Source: Hexactinellida sp. DTS-2022
Taxonomy: Eukaryota; Porifera; Hexactinellida
DNA length: 64,000 nucleotides
Direction of reading: 5' to 3'
NCBI GenBank assembly: GCA_028753945.1
Contig: JAPNXP010000009.1
Span: forward strand, 1,240,001 to 1,304,000
In this document: positions 50,659 to 61,978 of the stretch, piece after piece
Layout of the letters: every line of letters starts with the position of its first letter
How positions within the stretch are numbered: the first letter of the stretch is position 1
The notes under the pieces: model-generated
Seen by the model: the letters and a program-made list of their open reading frames with translations, nothing else
Databases searched by the model: none
What the model was told of the DNA's origin: nothing
Position numbers and translations under genes: made by a program

Positions 50659-51862
50659 TCTTTGCGTGTCATTATAGATTTAAATATAGTCTATCAAATT
50701 AAATCTATCACCAATATACTTTTAATTTTATGGGAAATAACCATATCGGAATAACGGGAAATGTGTCTACTTATCGCATATTATTGTCTAATATCATAAT
50801 TTTCAATAACTTAATATGTAATTAATAAGTTCAAATACTTAATTTCTGTAAAAAGAGATCAAATGTTTCAATTATATTGCAATTAATTATCTACAGTTAT
50901 GTAGAGCTAATCCAATTACAGAGGCTGAAAGAGATTAAAGTATGCTGTAATTTGCCTTCTTGATATTTGCAATTATACATAATTTACACTACTTAGCAAG
51001 CAAGTTATCGCCACATGTTATTGTGAGTTGGACATTCCAGGAAATTGATACACTTGTAATTAAAGTATCCGACTGACTTTGAATTTAAAAATTTCAAGTG
51101 TTTCGTTGTAATTAGATACTTTTGAGATGTTTCCTAGGATATTTTAATCTTATTTTAGTACATTTTGATATTATATTTTGTTAGTGGCAAATTAGTCGCA
51201 AAAACAAAATATTAACAAATCCTGGTATATTAAGGTTGTACAACCAGAATTATTTATTCTCTTATTAATATTACTACGTACACTCAAACCTCCCTTTTAT
51301 CCGGGTACTGTCGTCCGGAGGGTGCCCGTAACTGGGAATTTCCCGGATCTTAGAAATACAACGGCTGATACATTTACATGTGCAATCCTAAAGTGCTACT
51401 CCATATTTTACAGATTCATTCAAAAATAAAACTGATGTTTTTAACGGGTTGTGGATAATATAAGATATGTATTTGTTATATAATTTTGTCATTAAACTCC
51501 ATTAATGGTAAAATAAATACATATTTAGCTTGGTTTCACACCAATAAGGGTGCCCGTATTTGAGAGGTCCGCATCTCGGAGGTTTGAGTGTACTTCTGAA
51601 ATTGGAATTTTTCATATTTCAAAATGAAATGTACGTATTAGTATAACTTTTAATCGGTCGCACATTCAAGTTGATTGTCACAAGATTTGTTCTCTATTCA
51701 GTAGAAACCATTAACATTATGGCTGAAGGCTTCCATTAACTCACATCTATGTAGGTAAACTTTCATATGCATTCATCTCTTTCGTATATTCTAACTTCCA
51801 CCAATTGGAATATAAGGGAGATTTATTCAGAATAGTGCATTACAAGTCCATTTAATAAGATA
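50659..51862. other. Intergenic DNA with one TA-flanked MITE
   Basis: AT-rich spacer of 1.2 kb, with the inverted-repeat element at 51281-51590 (listed separately). No coding sequence. The start of the protease gene lies about 270 bp downstream of the element. Confidence 0.6.
51281..51590. mobile_element. TA-flanked MITE with CACTCAAACCTCC ends
   Basis: Left end TA|CACTCAAACCTCCC, right end GGAGGTTTGAGTG|TA, perfect inverted repeats over about 13 bp. Subterminal GGGTGCCCGTA blocks occur near both ends. No reading frame. TA duplication suggests a Tc1/mariner-type origin. Confidence 0.8.
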
Positions 51863-53017
51863 ATGGTTGGTTTTGCATACTGCGTTTCTATTTTCCTCAT
51901 TTTCACTGCCCAAGTCCAGAGTGCACCCGAGGGGAGGGTCCATCTATACAGAGGGAGTGGGCAACAGGACACATTGGAGGCGGTACAGAAACACCTCTCT
52001 TCTGTGTATACGAGATATAACTCTGATTCAGAAACTCTCCAGGATTATATGGACACTCAGTACTACGGACCTATCAGTATAGGCACGCCTCCGCAATCGT
52101 TCAAAGTTGTTTTTGACACTGGATCAGCAAATTTGTGGGTACCTTCCAAGAGAAATTATCTGTTCTGCTTAGCTTGCAAATTCCACTCAATGTATAGCTC
52201 TGATGATTCGACTAGCTATGTTTCCAATGGAACTTCTATGTCCATTCGCTACGGTACTGGAAAAGTTGGAGGGATCATCAGTTATGATAACGTTTCTATT
52301 GCTAGCTTGATGGTGAAAATGCAGGGGTTTGGCGAGATGTACAAATTGTCGTTTATACCATTCGCATTATCTAAATTCGATGGAATTCTCGGTATGGGAT
52401 TTCGTTCTATTTCTGTCCTAGGATTGGAGCCAGTATTTGTTAAGATGGTTCGTCAGAAGGTGATCAGTCTTCCAGTCTTTGCATTTTGGCTTCGCCGCGG
52501 TTCTAACTCCAACTACGGAGGGGAACTTCATTTGGGCGGAATTGATTCCAGCAGATTTACCGGAGACGTCATCTATGCTAACTTAACAAGTCAGACCTAT
52601 TGGCAGTTCTCGATGGGCGCGGTTCTGGTTGGCGGTGTGAGCATGGGCGTGTGCAATTATGGTTGCCAGGTCATTGCTGACACCGGAACCTCTCTCATAG
52701 TCGGGCCCAGTAGCGAGATAGCCTACCTCAACGCTAAACTGGGAGCCAAAAGGAATCTCCTGGGCCAATACTATTTCAACTGTAATTCTGTATCAAGCCT
52801 CCCAAGTGTGAGTTTCGTTATTTCTGGCAATCGGTTTACTCTATCGCCTGACGATTACATCATGAACATAAGAGGTATCTGTTTAAGCGGATTCTATGGA
52901 CTTGATTTGCCACGCCCGCTTTGGATCCTAGGAGACGTATTTCTGACTAAATATTATACCATTTTCGATATGAGTTCTACTCCCCCACGAGTAGGTTTCG
53001 CAGTAAGCGCGTACTAG
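51863..53017 (+). CDS. Secreted or lysosomal pepsin-like aspartic protease (384 aa)
   Basis: Signal peptide at residues about 1-20 (FAYCVSIFLIFTAQVQSAPEG), then a short propeptide and the two-lobed pepsin fold. The two catalytic motifs are intact: FDTGSANLWVPS (Asp85) and ADTGTSLIVGPSS (Asp273). The flap region IRYGTGKVGG keeps the flap Tyr, and the end reads ILGDVFLTKYYTIFD. The length fits cathepsin D-like enzymes. Several NxS/NxT sites are present. The propeptide seems short compared with cathepsin D (about 30-40 residues). Intronless. Cathepsin D, cathepsin E or a gut pepsin cannot be told apart here. Confidence 0.93.
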   Translation: MVGFAYCVSIFLIFTAQVQSAPEGRVHLYRGSGQQDTLEAVQKHLSSVYTRYNSDSETLQDYMDTQYYGPISIGTPPQSFKVVFDTGSANLWVPSKRNYLFCLACKFHSMYSSDDSTSYVSNGTSMSIRYGTGKVGGIISYDNVSIASLMVKMQGFGEMYKLSFIPFALSKFDGILGMGFRSISVLGLEPVFVKMVRQKVISLPVFAFWLRRGSNSNYGGELHLGGIDSSRFTGDVIYANLTSQTYWQFSMGAVLVGGVSMGVCNYGCQVIADTGTSLIVGPSSEIAYLNAKLGAKRNLLGQYYFNCNSVSSLPSVSFVISGNRFTLSPDDYIMNIRGICLSGFYGLDLPRPLWILGDVFLTKYYTIFDMSSTPPRVGFAVSAY

Positions 53018-54652
53018 TTCAGCATATGCTGAAACATCCAGAGTGCTTCGTATTTGTAAGTTTTACTTGTCCATCTGTTCTGATAAACAGTTGCTTCGAC
53101 ACCTGTAAAAAGCTTTGTGTATTCATTCAGTAGAGTCAGGTGATCCCTCGATCTCACTTGCTTAACTTCCTATATACACACTAATTCTTGTCCTTGTAAA
53201 TTACACAAACTGACTCAGTTGGACATCTGATAAATTATTGTAGTTTCTTGTGTTATATGTCGGTTATTCTGTAAGCTTTATTTGATATGTTTATCAATCT
53301 AGATAGTATTAAATGATCGTATATATTACATACTTATTGATACAGAGAGAGCATGATACACCGCTCCTGATGGTTTGGATAACGCTAATTTAATAATAAC
53401 TTATTTCTTAGAAATTGTTATTCTATTAGACTCATGAACTTATGAAGGATAACATATCGCCTTTGAATGAAATCTTTATAAACTTTAACAATACATCAAT
53501 ACTAGTTGATTCGATTATAGAAATTAGTACTAAGCGACTTCTGTATATAAGGAATACTTGGGAAAACTTAGTATTAATTTATGCTTTATATTAGTATCCC
53601 TCACGACTTTCAATAATGTTGACTCAATTCGCATTTCGCATTTACAATTCAGTTATATATTATTTACACAATTTTTAAGACCTTTATGTAATATTATTGT
53701 ATAGTGTGTACACAGTACATTCATTTTTCGCCTGGTATCTAGGTTTATTCATTAGCAATCCTCAATATTACCCTGTACTTTGACCTCGGGTTATTGCAGA
53801 ATAATCCTGGTTTTACCACTCAGATGGTTAATATTATAATAATTCTTTGTAAGACATAGTTATAACTTATAACACAATTAATCCGCATCAGGATGTTTAA
53901 CTTGCGTCCTGTCGAATACAGATGGTCCAGTTAATTAGTTATTAATACATGCGCATGCGTATGCATGCTACGAGAGTCATTAGCAATAATTATACTAAAT
54001 GGATTAACATCATTTTACGATACTAAGCTATTTATGTTCGAATAATAACATAAAGTTCGTTAGCTTGTTCATTTGTAGTTCTCAACAAATGCAGTGTGAC
54101 TATGCAATTGTTATCGAATGCTTTTTGATAGCACAATCTTGTAACAGCAATTCATTGGTATATTTGCATTTTTGAGGTTGCTATTATTTAATTATATTTA
54201 ATTAAATACAATTAATTTAGTTTACATGCACAATTGTTTTGTCCAGAATTAATTGGAAAGACTATAATAACTAAAGTCCATATATGGTTTGAGAAAGATC
54301 TATCGATTAGCTGAGCTAAATAGTGAGATTATGCACAGCTTGCGGTAACGTGCAACCGTGAAACAAGTAGTGGAAGACGGTTTCGGGAAAAATTATCAAT
54401 TTATTCATACGGTATTTGCAAAAATGTGTCTAACATTTTAATATCACGTTGTAGGTTGATAGATAATGATAGTATAGATTAGATTTACGTATTCACCTTG
54501 CTTACTTAACTACACCTCCATTGACCCTCTAATACTAGCAGAATTGCAGAATTTATTGAAGGGTAAGACTGCGAAACTGCCTTGTTAAAGCTACAGAGCG
54601 AGCTTGTCCAATTAAATTATGCTATCTAAATTTCAGGTAAAATACTATTAGC
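53018..54652. other. Large AT-rich intergenic region
   Basis: About 1.6 kb without a convincing frame, repeat end or RNA gene. A short alternating run (ATGCGCATGCGTATGCATGC, near 53949) is locally palindromic. Otherwise I see nothing in it. Confidence 0.5.
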
Positions 54653-55735
54653 ATGTGGAGTTGGTTAGTTGGAAATGTAAATACTTTGACTGAAAGTGTG
54701 CAGAGTAAGATCTCAAATTCAGGGTACGGTATTGAGGCCAACGCTCCCTCTCCCAGCGAGACAACTGTAGTTAGAGAAGAGTCCACCTCTGACCCTGTTG
54801 TAGACGCAAGCAATAATCAGAGTGATTCCAGCGAGCACGAACTAGACTCTACGGAACCAGAAAGCAAGCAAACAAAAGTTGTAGTTTCCGAAGAACAGCC
54901 TCCCCCTGAAATTGTAATTGATAAGCATTCAGAACCAGAGGACCTCAGTACCTTACTGCCAACTCTTAAAGAAGTGACAAATTCCGGATTGAACGCATTT
55001 TCCAGCGGACTTAATAGTATATTGACTGACGTCACAGGGGCTGTTAAATCAACAAAACTTGTATCAGAGTTTCTCAGTGAAGAAGAACAGTTCAAAAAGA
55101 AGAAAGATGTTACGGATTTGGTTCAAACAAATGCTACACCGCCTTGGTACGGATATAATGAAGCCGAAGAAATTAAGACTCAAATTCTTGAGATTTCCTC
55201 CAGTCGCAGAAACCTCCTTAGAGAACCACCGCCAGGATCTACATTCCAGTTCTCTCTCGACAATTGCTTCGGACAAGCCATGCTGATGCTTTCAGAAGAT
55301 TCCCAACTCAAGCAGATTCGCTTCGTCTTGGTTCCAACTCAAATATCAGAAGAGGCCTTTTGGCGCAACTATTTTTACCGCGTGCACCTAATTAAGCAGT
55401 CAGTGCAGCTAGGATCTCTAAAGCGCGAGGAGAAGGAAACAGGCACTGAAGGGGAGTCTACCAATCCCACTTCAGTAGCGACGGATGAAATAGAGCCGGA
55501 TGAATTTGTTTCCGACGCTCTAGACATCCAGAGCAGCTCTTCGCAACAGCTGACAGAAGAAGAGCTGAACCAACTCAAGCTAACAGCCACTCCGACCAGT
55601 AAGCCTGGGAAGCCTCGGGAGGAGCTGGCTCTGGATGAGGCGATTGACCAAGAACTTAAAGATTTCAATCCTGATGACGTCAAAGATGAGGACTTTGACT
55701 ATGCTGACTTTGAGAATTTGTTGAAAGATAATTAA
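54653..55735 (+). CDS. SYAP1: Synapse-associated protein 1-like BSD-domain protein (360 aa)
   Basis: Short aromatic N-terminus (MWSWLVGNVNTLTES), an acidic low-complexity stretch (about 30-100), a helical segment (about 105-150), then TPPWYGYNEAEEIKTQIL and RRNLLREPPPG. The BSD domain covers about residues 200-255 and ends with the diagnostic FWRNYFYRVHLIKQS. After an acidic linker comes EFVSDALDI, with an acidic C-terminus. The PPW, R-N-L-R-x-PP-G and FWRNYFYRV words together match SYAP1 rather than BSDC1. SYAP1 has been linked to Akt1 phosphorylation by mTORC2. Intronless. An AG lies shortly before the start. Confidence 0.9.
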   Translation: MWSWLVGNVNTLTESVQSKISNSGYGIEANAPSPSETTVVREESTSDPVVDASNNQSDSSEHELDSTEPESKQTKVVVSEEQPPPEIVIDKHSEPEDLSTLLPTLKEVTNSGLNAFSSGLNSILTDVTGAVKSTKLVSEFLSEEEQFKKKKDVTDLVQTNATPPWYGYNEAEEIKTQILEISSSRRNLLREPPPGSTFQFSLDNCFGQAMLMLSEDSQLKQIRFVLVPTQISEEAFWRNYFYRVHLIKQSVQLGSLKREEKETGTEGESTNPTSVATDEIEPDEFVSDALDIQSSSSQQLTEEELNQLKLTATPTSKPGKPREELALDEAIDQELKDFNPDDVKDEDFDYADFENLLKDN

Positions 55736-57122
55736 GTACTAAGTATTATTTTATATAGTGTTATATGAAGTGCATAGTGCATGCCTACCTGTTACACCGA
55801 GAGATAAATAATTCAAACTTATTTATATTTTGATGAAGATACATGTTCTCAAACAGAGTTATATCAATTCTAATTCATTCACGCATTTATATTCCTTTAT
55901 AATTGGAAATTAATTTAATAATTGTACTCTCCTTATGCAGCGGACTTTATTGAGTACGAATACACGATAACATTACTTCGGTTAGTTTCTGTTCCGGTCT
56001 TAAATTTAAATATAATTTTGTTCGAGTTTGTTGAGGAGCTGATGAGAGCTACAAAATTGAATACTAACTTAAGGGTACAAAATATTAAGTGGCGCATTCA
56101 AGGGGTTTGAGGGGTCTAGAAATACCACTGGGTTATTAACGTGAACAGACATTAATTAAATATAGTCAATTCACTGAATTACAGTTTTAAATTATCGACC
56201 TTGGAATCTAAAGGGCTGCTAACTTTAATTATTTTGTAATTCTAGCACCTGTATTATACACGAATTACTGAATACACGTAGTACACATATTACAAATACA
56301 TTAACACACTATTAATATATTTGGATCATTGTTTCATAATGATTAAACCTTTGAAATTCCTTCATATGCACTTGTTGTTACGATCATATTTTAGAATTAC
56401 ATATCAACCACTTCCTACATATCTCTTTAACGCGCATATTTGGGAATTGGGATCAGCTATTTTCACCTTAAAAAAAAATCAAAATTATAATATTATCTAT
56501 AAGAATTTACTTATCCACCGATCATCGGCGTTTGTATTAAATAACCTGGCTAGTTTCTACCGAGATGTTTTTTTTATAAACATAAAAACACAATCGGTGG
56601 AAAGTAGCCAGGTTTTTTAATACAAACGCAAACGCCGATGATCGGTGGATAAGTAAACTTCATCTATAATAATCTTGTGAAAAATATTTCTATAAGGAAT
56701 TGTTTTGTTTAGAGAGATATCGTTATCATCTCGATGATTGAAAATTATTTCTTTCATTAAATTTCCCTATTGATCTTGCAGATCCGATACATTAACATGA
56801 ATCATCAATTAATCATTCAAAATACTTCAAACCACCAAACGCTGTGTTGTGGTGCATGGTAATGTCATTAAGTTAATTAAGCATGTAGTAACTTAATATT
56901 ATTATTTAATATGTGTAGTATAAACTTCTGTTTGCCTAATTTCGGCGGCGTAATTATATTTTGAGTTACTCCTAATTAATTACTTAATTGTCCTATATTC
57001 AGAAACTTTACAGCTGAAATTATCAGTTGCAGCTGTTGCAGTCAAACTAATTTATTTAGTAAGTTTATGCAAGGAGTCCTAGGTAATTTAAACTAATTTT
57101 CAAACAACTCCACACAATTTAT
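55736..57122. other. Intergenic DNA with a hairpin element
   Basis: AT-rich spacer. It includes the inverted-repeat element at 56509-56654 (listed separately); the open frame at 56321-56620 runs through it and is not a gene. No other coding sequence is seen. Confidence 0.6.
56509..56654. mobile_element. Fold-back MITE-like element (about 146 bp)
   Basis: The ends are a perfect inverted repeat: ACTTATCCACCGATCATCGG and on to CGTTTG on the left, with the reverse complement at 56629-56654. Pairing continues inward with gaps (ATTAAATAACCTGGCTA against TAGCCAGGTTTTTTAAT). The centre is T/A-rich. No reading frame; target duplication not clear. Confidence 0.75.
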
Positions 57123-58568
57123 ATGTCAAGGGATCATAAAGCCCATATTGTCTTGAACAGTAGCGGTGTACAGTCCATCTCAGATACTAGAATTCCATCT
57201 GTTTCATTCCTTGGAGAAATACAACTAGACAAATTCAAGGATGAATTACAAACGAGTGACAATTTAATCTATGTACCACGTTTGATCAGCCTGCTAGAAG
57301 AAAGGTACAACTATACTATTGCTAAGGAAATAGAGCATGCTGCGAAATCACTTGACTCCTCTGATAAATTAACTGTAGAACAGGTGGAAGCTCTTCTTGC
57401 GCCTCAGAAAAATCAACTTTGGGTTAAATTTGGTCGTCAGAACAACTATATGCCCAAATCTGAGGAAGATATCATGCTTGCATTTAAATCCTTTGGACTA
57501 AACTTTTCATTGACTGAGGCGAAATACTTCAAGAATAAGATGAATTCTAGGGGCGAATTTGTGATCGGTATGAATGATTGGAGGGAATTCTTGTTGCTTC
57601 ATCCTTACTCGATAGATAAGATTAAAATGGATATCTGGAAGGAGCATGCGTCTTTCCTAGATATCGGAGAGGATTTTCTTATACCAGATGATTTTTCCGA
57701 ACAGGAAAAGATATCCGGATTTTGGTGGCGTCAACTAGCGTCTGGAGCTGGCGCTGGCATTGTGTCTCGTACCTGCACTGCCCCGTTGGACAGATTGAAA
57801 GTTCTGATGCAAACTCAGTCCCTGATGGAGCGGAAGCTTAAGCTGCTGGAGGGCTTCAGAGGCATGCTGGCTGAGGGCGGAGTCCTCTCCCTATGGAGAG
57901 GCAATGGAGTTAATGTACTCAAGATAGCGCCTGAGACCTCTATTAAGTTCTACGCTTACGAAACTGTCAAATCACTTATCAATGAAAATAGGTCAGAAAT
58001 TACAGTTGGACAGAGGTTCCTGGCAGGTTCTATTGCCGGCCTCATAGCCCAGACAGCCATCTACCCATTGGAAGTCGTGAAGACCAGACTTGCTATCGCT
58101 TACAACAATCAGTACGCTGGGCTATGGGACTGTGTTGGTAGGATTATGTTCCATGAGGGTGCGAGAGGTTTCTTCAAAGGGTGGGTGCCAAATATGCTTG
58201 GTATACTCCCCTATGCAGGTATCGACCTCGCAATATATGAAACATCAAAAAATGCATATCTCAAGCGCTACCATCCAGAAAACAAAGGAGATCCAGGGGT
58301 GTTACTTCCCGTCGCATGCGGCACATTTTCTTGTACCTGTGGGCAGTTGTGTTGCTATCCTCTCTCTCTAGTGCGCACTCGCTTACAAGCTCGCGTAACC
58401 AACAAAGTTTCAATGTTGCAGGTATTCAAGGAGATTCTACATACGGACGGGGTACTTGGGTTGTATAGGGGTCTCTATCCGAACTGCCTCAAGGTTATTC
58501 CAGCGGTGAGCATCAGCTACCTGGTGTACGAGAGACTCAGGACAGGTTTGGGCATTTACCGGGAGTAA
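57123..58568 (+). CDS. SCaMC-type mitochondrial carrier (SLC25A23/24/25-like) with degenerate EF-hands (481 aa)
   Basis: The C-terminal part (about residues 200-478) is a complete mitochondrial carrier with three repeats and signature motifs PLDRLKVLMQ (Pro221), PLEVVKTRLA and PLSLVRTRLQ. The wording VSRTCTAPLDRLKV, LWRGNGVNVLKIAPE and IPAVSISYLVYE is that of the ATP-Mg/phosphate carriers. An N-terminal regulatory domain of about 190 residues is present and ends with the family's FLDIGEDFLIPDDFSEQEK. Its EF-hand loops have lost nearly all acidic ligands: FGRQNNYMPKSEED and MNSRGEFVIGMNDW stand where D-x-D/N-x-D loops are expected. The carrier exchanges ATP-Mg for phosphate across the inner membrane, normally switched by calcium. 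A polyadenylation signal AATAAA lies at 58817. Intronless. Confidence 0.93.
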   Translation: MSRDHKAHIVLNSSGVQSISDTRIPSVSFLGEIQLDKFKDELQTSDNLIYVPRLISLLEERYNYTIAKEIEHAAKSLDSSDKLTVEQVEALLAPQKNQLWVKFGRQNNYMPKSEEDIMLAFKSFGLNFSLTEAKYFKNKMNSRGEFVIGMNDWREFLLLHPYSIDKIKMDIWKEHASFLDIGEDFLIPDDFSEQEKISGFWWRQLASGAGAGIVSRTCTAPLDRLKVLMQTQSLMERKLKLLEGFRGMLAEGGVLSLWRGNGVNVLKIAPETSIKFYAYETVKSLINENRSEITVGQRFLAGSIAGLIAQTAIYPLEVVKTRLAIAYNNQYAGLWDCVGRIMFHEGARGFFKGWVPNMLGILPYAGIDLAIYETSKNAYLKRYHPENKGDPGVLLPVACGTFSCTCGQLCCYPLSLVRTRLQARVTNKVSMLQVFKEILHTDGVLGLYRGLYPNCLKVIPAVSISYLVYERLRTGLGIYRE

Positions 58569-60102
58569 GCAGATTATAGTGTCTTTCATATTCCAATTGT
58601 AATTAAATACAGCACAGTTGGAAATGATACAGCAGGGAATTGTTATGAACTTTTGAATTACACCTAGACTCTGATTGCAATTAATACTTTGAAATCCAAT
58701 TCTCTTCGATTAGTATAATTTCAATTTTTCAAATTTAAATAACTGACATATAAAATTGCTATTTTTTGTATTTTATTTGCTGTGGGCACAGTGCCGCAAA
58801 ATGGTCAAAATGTGGAAATAAAGCTATTTCTATTAATTCTAAGAGTAAAACTTTTTATATTAAATGGAATTATTCACTGCACAAAGTCACATGAGTCAGT
58901 CAGGTTATTTTATTATGATTTATGAACATTCAAGGGACCAAAATTATGTGCATAATAGAGAGACTTCATAATAAGCGAACTCAACCATTTTTCATTTTCT
59001 TTAATTTTGACGAAAATGCCCCCCCGGACCAATTTTATAGGGGAACTAGCTATTTTCGTCAAAACAGCCCAATTTCTTATGTTTAATATATTTAAAAGTA
59101 TAACTTATTCACTTATAAAATAAAATTGCCCGCGTAGACACTTTAAACAAATTCATTACTTTTTAAAACTATTTTCATTTTAATAGCATACTAATCGTCC
59201 AATATAGATATTTTAAGGAAATCAATGGAATTTGGTTTTCCAGATAAATTCACACAAAATAATTTCAAGTTTGAGAAATAACAAACTCAAAAATGATAAA
59301 ATTTTCAGTAAAAACTTACAAATTCTAATTGGAAAATGAAATATAAGAATTTACCATATTGTAAATTAATTAACTACTTAAAATACTTAGGTATTTGAGA
59401 CATAAAGGAAGAAAGCTAATTTACACATGTTGCGGCACTGTGGTGGGTTTCAATATAACGTCCTTACAATAACTAGCTCACTTCATTGCGTCACCAGTTG
59501 ATCGAGACCACTATCAGGAGTTCAATTTTTCCAAACATGCCATTTAACCTAAAATTTAACCTAAAACTATTTCGTTAAATCGAGACAAATTTCTCGACTA
59601 ACTTGTCGGTTTCAATTAGGCTATAATATAAAGAATAATTAATCGATGCTTTAATTAGTATTCAGATCATAAGCCTTGTTACTCTGGTAAATTCACCATC
59701 ACCACACTGTGGTTATTTACATATTATGCCAGTAATATAACTATGAAAATTAAATGTCCACATCTTGTTTATTACTTTGAAGTAAAGGTATCTTCTATAA
59801 TGGAAGTAAAGGCAAGTTAAAAATATACGTACATATCTAACTTGTAGCAAATCTCCCTTTTATTGTGCTAAAGATTGCTTTCAACGCAAAATTAGTATAT
59901 TTGGCTACATTTGTGATATTTCTGATCACATCATTATAGCTTTGTCTACTAATTTCTTTGGGGATGCAGAATTTTGCAAATATGCATGAACAGCACAACT
60001 ATACTGTACCCGGGAAAAAGTTTTCGACCGCCCAACATTTTCCTTTTGAAATAGTACAACAATAGTAGGCCAAAGTTCAATGTATAAAAACTTTATGACA
60101 TA

Positions 60103-60271
60103 CAGTGGAGCCTCCCATAACGGACACTCCAAATAGCGGACAACCTCTAAATAACGGACAACCCTCGTGGCACAGATTTATTTATTTAGCATATGTCTAA
60201 TAGAAAAGCAACCTCTAAATAACGGACAACGGTTCCGGTCCCAAGGTGTCCGTTGTTCAGAGGCTCTACTG
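60103..60271. mobile_element. TA-flanked MITE with CAGTGGAGCCTC ends
   Basis: Left end TA|CAGTGGAGCCTCCCATAAC, right end GAGGCTCTACTG|TA. Internal units CCTCTAAATAACGGACAAC are repeated at about 60145 and 60211. 169 bp, no frame; Tc1/mariner-like by its TA duplication. Confidence 0.8.
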
Positions 60272-60602
60272 TATTGCTATTTTGAATTCAGATTCGTATT
60301 CTACGCATCTGATGAATTAGACAAGTTATTTACGCATTCTACACCTGTTCCCATCTCTCCCATAGTGGAAATTTGGAAAAGTGGTGCATAGTGGCACAGG
60401 ATGATAATTTTTACCAAATCAAAAAGGGATTGAATTGAAAGCTATGCACAGAATACGAATTTGTAATCGAAATAGCAATATCTCATGTAATTTGAATACA
60501 CTATCTTCCATTGTTATACCTACAATAATACTATTTTCAATGGGAAAATGTTGGGTGGTCCAATACTTTTGTCCGAGTAGTATATAAAAAGCACAATTAT
60601 TG

Positions 60603-60655
60603 TGTTTGTGTGTTTATTTGTGTGTTTATTTGTGTGTTTATTTGTGTGTTTGTCC
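60603..60655. repeat. 12-bp microsatellite
   Basis: About four head-to-tail copies of TGTGTTTATTTG, the first and last imperfect. It is in non-coding DNA. Confidence 0.85.
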
Positions 60656-61978
60656 AGAATTAATAGGAAATACCATAAGTCTAGAGATCTGAAAATTGGC
60701 ATGCAGGGCCAGGGGTAATTTTACTTGCTGACAACGATCTATTGGTTTTCTAAACTAAATAACGGGATAATGACGTTATAAAGGCACATATTTGGGAATA
60801 ACTCAGTGTTTATCCGATTCGCCCACAATTTAGATGGCAAGACAACATGAAATGAGACACGTATACCGATTTATGGGTTTATGACTTCACCTGGAAACTA
60901 ATTGGGATGTCACATTCTAAAATATATTCCATTGCGTGTTTCTTTAAATTCACTGCACATATTGAGGTTTGGTGATTCCTACTCCACCTGCATGATTTAA
61001 GTTTAGTTAGTCTATTAGTGATTTATTAATAGCATACAGATATGCATCAGTTTAGATATTTAGATATGATAAGTGTTCATACTTTCCACTTCACAGTTCC
61101 ACTTCACAGTGGGTAAGGCTGCAAAGCGGCCGTTAATTGTATTACGTAAGTGTCTACTACAATCAAACAAAGGTCGCGAAGCGACCGCGACCGAAGGGCT
61201 CGTTTATATAATATAATAATATATTATAAATTAATAATATCTACTATTAAAACACAAGCCTGGGTATATATGTGTATATATTTGTTTGTATGTTACGAGT
61301 TGATTGAAGAAAGTGGACGGTTTCCAAATGTGATTTTTGGCATATAGGGGTAACTTTTGGCACCTGCCAACAAGTTGAGGTTTCCACTCAAAATTCCTCA
61401 CACCTCGACAAGTTATGACGTCATTGTCACATTTCGAGAAACCTTAAAATTCACTTAATCGCACATAATTGGCGCCCTCTAAGAGATAAAAATCTAAAAA
61501 TTTAATAGAACATATACATTAATGATACGGACACGTTGGTCACACCAGATCCCCAATATGCTTACTAATTATCGCATGGTGACGTAATCACTAAATTTCA
61601 CATTGTTAAATTTGACTATTTTAGGCCTATTTACGCTTTATAATCAATATTAGGAGTATATAAACCACACCAACCGCGAAGCGGTTGGTGTGTGGTTGTG
61701 TTCTGCCGCGAAGCGACCTAGCAAGCGAAGCGCGCTAGTAATATATTATTGCTCAACTGAACTATTATACAATATTATTGCCAGTTTAATGGAAACTTTA
61801 CAATCTTTATGAATAACTATTAAATATTTAGTATCATGCGTTTTCATTGGGTAATGCTCTTAGCTTATTCTCTTTGTATCCCAACTTACTAACACTCCAG
61901 TTAAATAGTTTAAAATTTAATTATGTCAGTATACTCTGAAATTCAATTAATAACATATTTCCAACTGATATTTAACAA

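Larger units (their letters stand above)
58569..61978. other. Repeat-rich intergenic region
   Basis: 3.4 kb without a supported gene. It holds a dispersed repeat at 58935-58976 (also at 3105-3147, inverted), a TA-flanked MITE (60103-60271) and a 12-bp microsatellite TGTGTTTATTTG repeated about four times (60603-60655). CGCTTCGCG-type repeats lie at 61130-61205 and 61674-61740 (GTCGCGAAGCGACCGCGACC; CCAACCGCGAAGCGGTTGG). Small frames are AT-rich and unconvincing. Confidence 0.6.

Noticed and set aside
56321-56620. 99-codon + strand frame
   Set aside because: Overlaps the fold-back element and is very AT-rich; no domain.
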